DNA from: Nitratireductor soli
GTDB taxonomy: Bacteria; Pseudomonadota; Alphaproteobacteria; Rhizobiales; Rhizobiaceae
Direction of reading: 5' to 3'
Assembly (NCBI RefSeq): GCF_001050155.1
Contig: NZ_LFVY01000008.1
Span: forward strand, 124,001 to 188,000
Length of the DNA stretch: 64,000 nt
Shown piece by piece: positions 36,322-43,608 of this stretch. The translations under genes were made by a program, and so were the position numbers. The notes under the pieces were generated by a model. It searched no databases. It was given only the letters and a program-made list of their open reading frames with translations, and was not told the DNA's origin. Numbering within the stretch: the first letter of the stretch is position 1; each line of letters starts with the position of its first letter.

Positions 36322-36759
36322 TCATTGCACCGGTGACGGTTCCATGCCGGTGTTGCGCGCGCCCCCGAGCGGTGAATCCTTGCCATACAGGTATTTTCGC
36401 GCCGCCCGCGCCGTTGGCGCCGCCGATGCCGGTCCCGGATGGCGGCCTTCCACCAGGTCGCGTTCGCTCTCGACCATGCGCTGCAGGTTGTAGGCGTTGG
36501 CGCAGCCGGGCGGCAGATGCGGCCCTAGCTGCGGAACGATCGTTCCGGGCGTTGCCGCCGGACTGGGCGTCGGGTCCGCGGGGTCGCTCAGGCAGGCGTC
36601 CGGCACCAGGATCGCGCCGCCCGCCGTCTTACTGGAATCGGCGAAGCCGTCGGCTGCGACATAACTGTAGCCGGGCGAGTAATCGGGCGGTGCGGGATTG
36701 CACCCCGCCAGGGCAAGGAAAGGCATGGCCAAGGCGGTGCGGAAACAATTCGAGGACAT
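36322..36759 (-). CDS. CpaD-like lipoprotein
   Basis: A 145-aa protein with a lipoprotein signal peptide (LAMPFLALAGC) and a Pro-rich middle. The C-terminal part, LPPGCANAYNLQRMVESERD followed by LVEGRHPGPASAAPTARAAR and KYLYGK, follows the pattern of the CpaD Tad-pilus biogenesis lipoprotein (GCxxxxNLxxMVxxPxDLVxxRxxGPA). CpaD works with the CpaC secretin. Its gene starts 14 bases after the secretin part 2 stop, so it is the last gene of the leftward operon. It may act as pilotin or partner of the secretin. Confidence 0.65.
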   Translation of the reverse strand: MSSNCFRTALAMPFLALAGCNPAPPDYSPGYSYVAADGFADSSKTAGGAILVPDACLSDPADPTPSPAATPGTIVPQLGPHLPPGCANAYNLQRMVESERDLVEGRHPGPASAAPTARAARKYLYGKDSPLGGARNTGMEPSPVQ

Positions 36760-36773
36760 ACCTTACTCTCCCA

Positions 36774-38111
36774 CTACTTGATGATAAGGCCCATTCCAGC
36801 CGATTTCCTGGATGTCCTGCGTGCTGCCGGACGATCCATGGGGGTCACGAGGTCGTGTGCGCTGACGGGCTCCACGAGATAGGGCGTGATCAGGATCACC
36901 AGTTCCGTTTCCTCGCGCTGATAGCGCTGCGATTGGAACAGCGCGCCGAGGATCGGCACGTCGCCCAGCACCGGAAATTTTTCGAGATTGCTTGCGAAGC
37001 GCTGTTGGAACAGGCCGGCGATCGCGAAAGTCTGGCCGCTCGCCACCTCGACGGTGGTGTCGGCCCTGCGGACGATGAAGCTGGGAAGATTGTACCCGCC
37101 CATGCTGACACCGCCATCGGTTATCGAACTGACCTCGGGCTGAACATGCAGAGCGATGCGCTGGTCATTGATCAGCGTCGGCGTGAAGCCGAGAGAGACA
37201 CCGAAGGGTTTATACTCCACGCCGAGGATGTCCTTGCCCTGCGGTATAGGGATCGGCACCTCACCACCCGCCAGGAAGCTCGCCGTTTGCCCGGTCATGG
37301 CAGTCAGATTTGGCTCCGCCAGGATCTTGACGATTCCGTTACGTTGCAAGGCTTCCAGCAATATCTCGACGTTCACACCCTTGACGCCGAGACTGATGCC
37401 GAGACCGCTCCCCTCACTGACACCGCCGCTCCGCAAGACGCCGAACTTGAAATCGCTCTGGTTGATGAAAACTTCCCAATCGACGCCGTAGGACTGCAAT
37501 TCGGTTCGCGAAACCTCGGCAAAGCGCACGCGAATGTTGACCTGCTGCGAGCCGGTGATCGTCGTGTTGTTGATGGGAGGATGTTCCGGCGCTGAGTAGG
37601 TTCGGGCGACGCTGTCCACATCCAGCGCTTCGTTGACGCTGCGTGTTTGCCCCAGCGCGACGATGCGGTTGCCGAAGATCGTCAGTTCCGTCGTCGAGGT
37701 CGGCTGCAACAGGTTGGCAGCTTCGCCGGCTGGGCTCGCGTCGGCGCTCACGCGAAACTCCATCGATGCCTTGACCCTCTGGTCGCCGGTAATGGCGATC
37801 AGGTTCGTCACACCGGATTTCAGCCCGAAGACATAGACGATGTCCGGGGCGACGATTTGCAGATTGGCGATGGTCGCATCGGCGACCAGCACGGACTCCA
37901 CCGGTTCATTGAAGCGCAGGAGGCGCCCCTGACCGACGTGCAGATCGACCCTGGCACCGTCGACACGCGGCGAGATTTCCTGGCCCCGCGCGAGATTGGC
38001 GGCGCACGTCAGCGCAAGCAGCAGGATCAGTATCGCTCTGACGCTCCGGTGGCCGGCGAGCCATCGCAGCCGGCTTGCCGGGGCGGGAGTTGCAAAATAT
38101 CGATCTTTCAT
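36774..38111 (-). CDS. rhcC2: T3SS secretin pore protein (split secretin part 2, RhcC2-like, CpaC-type)
   Basis: A 445-aa exported protein. The signal peptide (AILILLLALTCAANLARG) leads into a pilus/secretin N-terminal domain (RLLRFNEPVESVLVADATIA and the VYVFGLKSGVTNLIAITGDQ segment) shared with Tad-pilus CpaC. The C-terminal pore domain has ALQRNGIVKILAEPNLTAMT, GEVPIPIPQG and FPVLGDVPILGALFQSQRYQ, the secretin signature. With part 1 (24983-25633) it makes the outer-membrane channel. An in-frame ATG at 38123 is also possible. Confidence 0.88.
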   Translation of the reverse strand: MKDRYFATPAPASRLRWLAGHRSVRAILILLLALTCAANLARGQEISPRVDGARVDLHVGQGRLLRFNEPVESVLVADATIANLQIVAPDIVYVFGLKSGVTNLIAITGDQRVKASMEFRVSADASPAGEAANLLQPTSTTELTIFGNRIVALGQTRSVNEALDVDSVARTYSAPEHPPINNTTITGSQQVNIRVRFAEVSRTELQSYGVDWEVFINQSDFKFGVLRSGGVSEGSGLGISLGVKGVNVEILLEALQRNGIVKILAEPNLTAMTGQTASFLAGGEVPIPIPQGKDILGVEYKPFGVSLGFTPTLINDQRIALHVQPEVSSITDGGVSMGGYNLPSFIVRRADTTVEVASGQTFAIAGLFQQRFASNLEKFPVLGDVPILGALFQSQRYQREETELVILITPYLVEPVSAHDLVTPMDRPAARRTSRKSAGMGLIIK

Positions 38112-38158
38112 GCCGTCCCTCATTTGCGCATGCTGGAGAACGTCCTGTTCGTGATGGA

Positions 38159-40333
38159 TCAGGGGGATGTCCCATGTTCTGTTTTGTCGTGCGCCGGCAG
38201 AGACGGCGAACTTTGCCGTTCGCGCTCGCCGCCATGTTTTGCTGTGATCGTCGCCAGTGGCTGAACGTTGAATTCGGGCGCCAGCTCCTGATAGGACATG
38301 ACCGGAATCTCGATGCCGCTGTGGACGAGAAGACCACGCAGGTGGCGCCGCACATCCACGGTGGTAAGGGCCACCGGTTGTGTCGTCGCGGTGGTCTGCG
38401 ACAACGCCTTCTTTATCTGCCCGGCAATCGCCTGGCTTTCCGGATCGGAAAGATTGAGCACGGTGCCGGTCGACGATGTCTGCACGGCGGATCTGAGCGC
38501 GGACTCGGCCGAAGGCTGGAGCAGATAGGCAGCGATGATGCGGTTGCGGTCGGCCATCCGGAAGCTGATTTGCCGTTTCAGCGCAACGCGCACATGCTCG
38601 GCCAGCAAGGCGGTGTCCTGCTCCCTGCGGCCCCAATCGGCGATGGCTTCGAGAATGATGCGCAGGTTGCGTATCGGAACGTTCTCGGCGACCAGCCGGC
38701 GTAGAACTTCGGCAATTTTCTGCAATGGCACGGCTTCCTGGGCCTCGCGAACCAGGTCCGCATACTCGGCTTCCAGTTCGATCAGGAGGTGACGGGTTTC
38801 CTGGATGCCGACGAAATGATCGGCATAAAGCCTGAGCGCATCGCCGATCCACTTGGCGGCTACCGCGCCTGGCGGCAGGAATTCCAGCCCCGCTGCAGCA
38901 AGCTCCGCTGCCCGATCGCTTTCCACCCAGAATGCGGGACGTCTCGGGCCGATCGCTCCAGCTTCCCGATAGGGAACATCGATAAGGTCCAAGTGAGCGA
39001 CGTCCCCTTCGAACAGGACGCTGTCGGCGGGAATCTCCGCATCCAGGGTAGGGGCGCCTTCCAGGTCAAGGCGCAGATGCGCGGGCTCGAGGCTGTCGTC
39101 TGTCTGCAGGTCAATTCGCGGAACGTCTATGCCTAGATCGTCGAGAAGTTCGCGGCGGATGCGCTCGGTCCGTTCCTGGATTTCGGTGGGGGTAAAGGAT
39201 TGTCCGAAACCGCTGCCAAGCCGGGCGACGATCCCCGTCGACTGCAGCAACGTGGCATTCCTCGAGTGAGGCAGCGCTTCCATCCGGTCCTGGTCCTCTT
39301 CCCTGCGCAGGGCGACGGTTTTGCCGGGTTCTGCCTCGCGGTGGGTGTTGCGGTGCAAGGCATAGGCGCCGATGCCCAGCACTGCGCCGAGGATCAGAAA
39401 AACGATCGTCGGGAAGCCCGGCACCAGGCTCAAGCCGATCAGGATGGCGGATGCCAGCGCCAGCGCCCGCGCGTCGCGCAGAAGCTGGCTGGCGATTTGC
39501 CCGCCAAGGTCCGTATGCCCTTCCGCGCCGGCTACGCGCGTGATCATCACGCCGGAGGCGACGGCAACGAGCAAGGCCGGAATCTGCGAAACGAGCCCGT
39601 CGCCGACCGTCAGCAACGAGTATGTGGCGGCGGCCTCGCCAAGCGACATGCCGTGCTGCAGGGTGCCGACGGCGAAGCCGCCGATCAGATTGACCAGAAT
39701 AATGACGATGCCGGCGATGACGTCGCCTTTGACGAATTTCATGGCGCCGTCCATGGCGCCGAACAACTGGCTCTCCCGCTCGACCTGCCGCCGCATCTGT
39801 CGCGCCTCATCCTGGTCGATATCGCCGTTGCGCAGCTCCGCGTCGATGCTCATCTGCTTGCCGGGCAGGGCGTCGAGCGTGAAGCGCGCCGCCACTTCCG
39901 CCACACGTTCGGCACCCTTGGCGATCACCACAAACTGGGCAACTGTGATGATGAGAAAAATGACCAGGCCCACCGCGATGCTGCCGCCGACCACGAAGTT
40001 GCCAAAGGTCATGACGATGTCGCCGGCATCCGCCTGCAGGAGGATAAGGCGCGTTGTGGTGATGGTGATCGCTAGGCGAAACAGCGTGGCGATGAGGATT
40101 ACCGAAGGCAGCGACGAGAAATCGAGCGGATGCCGGACATAGAAACAGGCGAGCAGGATCAGCACGCTAATGGCGATGTTCGCCGAAATCAGGACGTCCA
40201 CCAATTCCGTCGGCAGGGGGATGAGCATCATCACCACGGAGACGAGCATCAGCATCGCAATGACCAGGTCGCTGCGGCGTCCTACTTTCACAAGGAAAGG
40301 CAAAAGACGGTCAAGCACGGCGATCGGCCTCAT
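38159..40333 (-). CDS. sctV: T3SS export gate protein SctV (RhcV-like)
   Basis: A 724-aa protein of the FlhA/LcrD/RhcV family. Seven to eight N-terminal helices are followed by a cytosolic ring domain. The FHIPEP region is evident as VAARFTLDALPGKQMSIDAE then LRNGDIDQDEARQMRRQVER, and GDGLVSQIPALLVAVASGVM is near-invariant. It forms the nonameric substrate-receiving ring. The ATG at 40333 overlaps the sctY 3' end; an ATG at 40378 would add 15 residues within sctY. Confidence 0.94.
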   Translation of the reverse strand: MRPIAVLDRLLPFLVKVGRRSDLVIAMLMLVSVVMMLIPLPTELVDVLISANIAISVLILLACFYVRHPLDFSSLPSVILIATLFRLAITITTTRLILLQADAGDIVMTFGNFVVGGSIAVGLVIFLIITVAQFVVIAKGAERVAEVAARFTLDALPGKQMSIDAELRNGDIDQDEARQMRRQVERESQLFGAMDGAMKFVKGDVIAGIVIILVNLIGGFAVGTLQHGMSLGEAAATYSLLTVGDGLVSQIPALLVAVASGVMITRVAGAEGHTDLGGQIASQLLRDARALALASAILIGLSLVPGFPTIVFLILGAVLGIGAYALHRNTHREAEPGKTVALRREEDQDRMEALPHSRNATLLQSTGIVARLGSGFGQSFTPTEIQERTERIRRELLDDLGIDVPRIDLQTDDSLEPAHLRLDLEGAPTLDAEIPADSVLFEGDVAHLDLIDVPYREAGAIGPRRPAFWVESDRAAELAAAGLEFLPPGAVAAKWIGDALRLYADHFVGIQETRHLLIELEAEYADLVREAQEAVPLQKIAEVLRRLVAENVPIRNLRIILEAIADWGRREQDTALLAEHVRVALKRQISFRMADRNRIIAAYLLQPSAESALRSAVQTSSTGTVLNLSDPESQAIAGQIKKALSQTTATTQPVALTTVDVRRHLRGLLVHSGIEIPVMSYQELAPEFNVQPLATITAKHGGERERQSSPSLPAHDKTEHGTSP

Positions 40334-40652
40334 AGTGCGCCAGGAAATCCTTGAAGGAGCGCCGAGCCTCCATGACATCGCCAGTCGCCATCAGCGCTTT
40401 GCTTTTCAGAAGGGTGAGGACTGGATGACCGCCATCGCCGAGGGCTTCGAGCCGGGCAATGATCGTCAGCGCCTTCACCCCTTCGCCGCTGCGGATAAGG
40501 AGATGGGCAAGGGTGCGCAGAACGCCGACATCTTTAGGCGACAGCTGCACTGCGAGAAGCAGATACGCGACGCCGCGTTTCGATTGCCCGTGGCATCCAT
40601 AAAGATGAGCCAGGATATGCAGCAGCTTGATCGTATCGCCCGCCTCAGTCAG
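40311..40652 (-). CDS. sctY: SctY-like TPR chaperone with probable CTG start
   Basis: The frame encodes TPR-like helices (LLHILAHLYGCHGQSKRGVA, LRTLAHLLIRSGEGVKALTI, ALMATGDVMEARRSFKDFLA). The preceding in-frame stop at 40671-40673 leaves no ATG, GTG or TTG before the helices; the only codon with a ribosome site is CTG at 40652, six bases after AAGGAG. That gives 113 residues, against 114 in Yersinia YscY. The alternative GTG at 40550 would remove the first helices. SctY forms an export-gate complex with SctX and SctV, and the order sctX-sctY-sctV is exactly that of Ysc systems. The assignment rests on synteny, length and fold. Confidence 0.65.
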   Translation of the reverse strand: MTEAGDTIKLLHILAHLYGCHGQSKRGVAYLLLAVQLSPKDVGVLRTLAHLLIRSGEGVKALTIIARLEALGDGGHPVLTLLKSKALMATGDVMEARRSFKDFLAHYEADRRA

Positions 40653-41094
40653 AGTTCGCTCCTTCCTGCATCAAACGAAGCAACTCCTTGTGCAGTTCGA
40701 TCTCGTCTTCCAGCAGCGCCGTCGCCAGGTCGTGAAGCTGTTCACCGCCGTCGAGGTCGGGAACCAGGTGCTCCACGCAGTGCTGCAGGATCGAAAGAGA
40801 GCGGCGGATGATGGTGGGATCCGGAATGTCCGGCACGACGAAATCTTCGAGCGCATCGTCAAGCGAAATGGCGCCAAGGCCGGTAATGAAGGGAGAACCG
40901 TCTGCATCGCGCGTTTGCGTTTCAGTCGCGCCATCGGGTGCTTTGCCCGCCCGCGCCGACGGCCTCTCCAGACCATTCAGCCGGGGACGGTCAACATTTC
41001 GGCGACGTGTCCCCTCTACGGATGGCGCTTCGCGTCCGGCATTGCCATCCAGCCTCGACGTATCGATCCGCAGCGCATCCAGTCGCGGTGTCAT
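40645..41094 (-). CDS. sctX: SctX-like T3SS protein
   Basis: A 149-aa protein between sctD and sctY, overlapping sctD by four bases (ATGA) and sctY by about eight. The N-terminal half is hydrophilic and probably disordered; the C-terminal half has a DALEDFVVPDIPDPTIIRRS segment and the helix pair LSILQHCVEHLVPDLDGG and LATALLEDEIELHKELLRLM. YscX (122 aa) has the same plan, an exported N-terminus and a helical C-terminus bound by SctY. Direct sequence identity is low, so the call depends on context. Confidence 0.6.
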   Translation of the reverse strand: MTPRLDALRIDTSRLDGNAGREAPSVEGTRRRNVDRPRLNGLERPSARAGKAPDGATETQTRDADGSPFITGLGAISLDDALEDFVVPDIPDPTIIRRSLSILQHCVEHLVPDLDGGEQLHDLATALLEDEIELHKELLRLMQEGANSD

Positions 41095-42119
41095 TGATAT
41101 TTCAGCGTCACGATGTTGCCGGCCTTTTTCAGTACGAGCTGCGTGTCGCCGATCTCCGCGATGCTCCAGCCGCCGTCGATGAAAGCACCCTCGTGGTATC
41201 GGGTGCCGTCCATGGCGATGACATAGGGCTGGGCGCCGTACCAGATGGCCTGCAGGCGCAGGCGGGGCATTTGCGCAGCGTCGCTCGTTGTAACGTTGGA
41301 GGCCAACAGCACGCGGCCGCCGTAGGACTGATCGAACCAGGCGCGGACGGTTCGCCAGTCGTCTGCTTGCCCGCGCGGCAGCGTACCGGACGCTAGGAGC
41401 CGGTCACTCGATGCCGTAATCTCCACGCCGGAAACGCCGGCCTGCTTGAGGCGTTCGGTCAATCTGTCGCGCGCGCCTGCGATGTCATCTTCGTCCGTCG
41501 GGCCCGTCGCCTGCGGTTCGCCGGCGCCTGCATGGCCTAAGCCCAGCGCCGCCAGGACGCCGGTTCTTTCATTCGGCCAGCTCGTCTCAGGCGCCGCGCG
41601 CGAGAGGCTGTTCGAGGCGATGAATCCGGCGAAGATGGCCACCAGCACGCCGCTGAACGCGAACAGGGAGTTGCTTGCGACGGCCGTTCTGGCGCGTTTC
41701 GGCGGCGCCCCTGCAATACGGAAGCGCGCCTCGCCCATGGCGGCGTCGATGGGAAGCCTGCAGTGGCGGCCGTGACCCATCGGGACAACCCCGCCATCGG
41801 CGAGCTCGACCGGACCGCCCGCCGCATCCAACTCGACGCGATTGCCGCGAAAGCGCAGACGGGTGTGAATCCCGGCAATGCCGGAATCGCTGAGAACGAT
41901 GTCGGCTTCCGTGCTCGAGCCGATCGTGTAGGTCTCATGCTCAAGCTTGAGCGTCGCGCCGCTATGAGCGCCTTGCACGACCTCGAAGACGGGATGAGCC
42001 CGCGCGGATGAGGCGCCCGTCGATACCTGCAGTGCATGCCGGTGTCGGCCGATGCTGGACACACCTGCCCGAAGCCTCTCCGGTAGGTTCCCAAAGATAC
42101 TGGATACCCTGGCGTTCAT
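41091..42119 (-). CDS. sctD: T3SS inner-membrane ring protein SctD
   Basis: A 342-aa protein with a cytoplasmic forkhead-associated domain at about residues 44-135 (VVQGAHSGATLKLEHETYTI with GSSTEADIVLSDSGIAGIHT, then HGRHCRLPID), one transmembrane helix near 150-170 (LFAFSGVLVAIFAGFIASN) and periplasmic ring domains. This is the plan of SctD/YscD/Y4yQ. It forms the outer ring around SctJ. Confidence 0.88.
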   Translation of the reverse strand: MNARVSSIFGNLPERLRAGVSSIGRHRHALQVSTGASSARAHPVFEVVQGAHSGATLKLEHETYTIGSSTEADIVLSDSGIAGIHTRLRFRGNRVELDAAGGPVELADGGVVPMGHGRHCRLPIDAAMGEARFRIAGAPPKRARTAVASNSLFAFSGVLVAIFAGFIASNSLSRAAPETSWPNERTGVLAALGLGHAGAGEPQATGPTDEDDIAGARDRLTERLKQAGVSGVEITASSDRLLASGTLPRGQADDWRTVRAWFDQSYGGRVLLASNVTTSDAAQMPRLRLQAIWYGAQPYVIAMDGTRYHEGAFIDGGWSIAEIGDTQLVLKKAGNIVTLKYQ

Positions 42120-42243
42120 TTTACATCACCTCCTGCAGGCGTCGGGCCCAACGCGGTCGGGTCAATGCAAAGTCGAAGCAGAACCTGGAAACGAAGGTGT
42201 GCCGCGGGTCGTCTTGCGGCACACCCGGGAATAGGGCTGATCG

Positions 42244-42426
42244 TCAGGCCTTCTGGGCCGAATCGCCAATTTTGCGAGAGAGGCTCATGTTGATGTCGTT
42301 GGACGACTTTGCCAGCTCGGCTTTCATGCTCAAATTGAACATCTTTTCCTGGTGAGCGATAAGCTTGTCCAGGTTCTGTTCGGGATTGGACGTTCCGGTT
42401 GTCACCGAAGAGGGGGAATCTGACAT
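42244..42426 (-). CDS. Candidate T3SS needle subunit (SctF/NopA position)
   Basis: A 60-aa protein, first in the leftward T3SS operon and 124 bases before sctD. The N-terminus is Ser/Thr-rich (SDSPSSVTTGTSNPEQ); the rest is continuous amphipathic helix (LDKLIAHQEKMFNLSMKAEL, AKSSNDINMSLSRKIGDSAQ). In rhizobia the small needle/pilin-type genes nopA and nopC sit in this place before y4yQ (sctD). Size and helical nature fit, but needle sequences are too variable for certainty; a rod or chaperone role is possible. The conserved 37-bp element lies 95 bases upstream. Confidence 0.6.
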   Translation of the reverse strand: MSDSPSSVTTGTSNPEQNLDKLIAHQEKMFNLSMKAELAKSSNDINMSLSRKIGDSAQKA

Positions 42427-42521
42427 TGGTTGCTCCTTGAATTGCAGATCGAATGGCGGACCCTGCGGAGACCGTGCAATCGCCGCCCAGTAGCAAGCGC
42501 AAGGTAGCCGTTTTCGAGGAG

Positions 42522-42558
42522 AAAGTCCATTTGGAATATTTATAAGATATAAATTCCA
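42522..42558 (-). promoter_or_regulatory. Conserved 37-bp T3SS upstream element, copy 2
   Basis: Read on the minus strand from 42558: TGGAATTTAT, 13 AT-rich bases, TCCA, AA, TGGACTTT. All fixed words and all spacings match the copy at 24855-24891. It lies 95 bases before the ATG of the needle candidate, in the region divergent to the RpiR regulator gene. Confidence 0.7.
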
Positions 42559-42648
42559 TACGTCACATTTCTGTTGCGTTTAAGATTGGTGACGCGTACC
42601 GTTCCGGTGGGGACGGGTAACTTATTGTGGGGGCAGGTTTGAAGCGAA

Positions 42649-43518
42649 ATGGAACGAGGACCTTTGACTGAACTTCTAGCCGAGCGGTTCGAGACAATGC
42701 CGCCGCGACTGCAGGCGGCCGCGCGTTTCGTACTCGATCATCCAAAGGACGTGGCTCTGTTGTCGATGCGCGAACAAGCGCAGCTCGCCGGGGTTTCGCA
42801 CAGCACGATGATGCGTCTGGCGCGCTGGATCGGCCTCGACGGCTATGAGGACATGCGCTCTCTTTATGCGAAGGCTCTGCGGGATCTCGACCAGATTCGT
42901 GAACGGGAGCGCTTTCCGGCCGGGTCGCCCGGGGATGAGGGGTATTCGGAAGTCGGTTCCGTGATGGATACGCTCGCCGCGCAGGTGGCCAGGCTCGGCG
43001 ACTACGGCAATGCGGTCCAGCTCTTCGCGGCCGCCGAAACATTGGCTGGCGCGCGCCGCCTCTTCAGCCTCGGCTTGCGCCGGGAACTTCCTGTCGCCCA
43101 ACATTTTTATGCGGTGCTATCGACGCTGACAGACCGCGTCAGGCTGCTGGATGCGGCCGGTGGAATGGGGATCGATTCGCTACGCGGCGCCGGCAAGGGC
43201 GACGTGATGCTGGTGGTCGGCATGGAGCCCTATGCCCGCGCGACGATTGAAATCGCCCAGCATGCGGCGCGGCACGGCGTTGCCGTTGTGGCGATCACCG
43301 ACAGCAATGTGTCTCCGCTCGCCCGCCTCGCCCAGCATAGCATTGTCGTGACGCTGCATTCGCGCTCGTTCTTCCACAGCATCACGCCGGCCCTGGCGGC
43401 TGCCGAAGCGCTGGTTGCGCTGATTGCGCCGCGGCTCGATGCGCGTGCAGAGGAAGCGCGCAAAGACGAAGAAGAACAACTCGCCGATCTCGACGTGTTC
43501 TGGGCGCCTTCACGGTAG
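42649..43518 (+). CDS. MurR/RpiR family transcriptional regulator
   Basis: A 289-aa regulator: an N-terminal RpiR helix-turn-helix domain (PPRLQAAARFVLDHPKDVAL, LAGVSHSTMMRLARWIGLDG) and a C-terminal SIS sugar-phosphate-binding domain (KGDVMLVVGMEPYARATIEI, HGVAVVAITDSNVSPLARLA). It is divergent from the leftward T3SS operon, with the shared element between them, and 90 bases before the giant gene on the same strand. It is the only DNA-binding regulator inside the T3SS region, so metabolic control of the locus through an RpiR protein is plausible but unproven. Confidence 0.88.
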   Translation: MERGPLTELLAERFETMPPRLQAAARFVLDHPKDVALLSMREQAQLAGVSHSTMMRLARWIGLDGYEDMRSLYAKALRDLDQIRERERFPAGSPGDEGYSEVGSVMDTLAAQVARLGDYGNAVQLFAAAETLAGARRLFSLGLRRELPVAQHFYAVLSTLTDRVRLLDAAGGMGIDSLRGAGKGDVMLVVGMEPYARATIEIAQHAARHGVAVVAITDSNVSPLARLAQHSIVVTLHSRSFFHSITPALAAAEALVALIAPRLDARAEEARKDEEEQLADLDVFWAPSR

Positions 43519-43608
43519 CTGCCGCGAAATCTCCGGCACTTACCCGAGCGGGCGCAGGCACGACGTGTGGCGATCGACCCGATGGTTTAGTGTTTTGGAG
43601 AATGAGCA

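Noticed and set aside
39200-40142. Long plus-strand frames
   Set aside because: Antisense of sctV; no independent ribosome site or family similarity.
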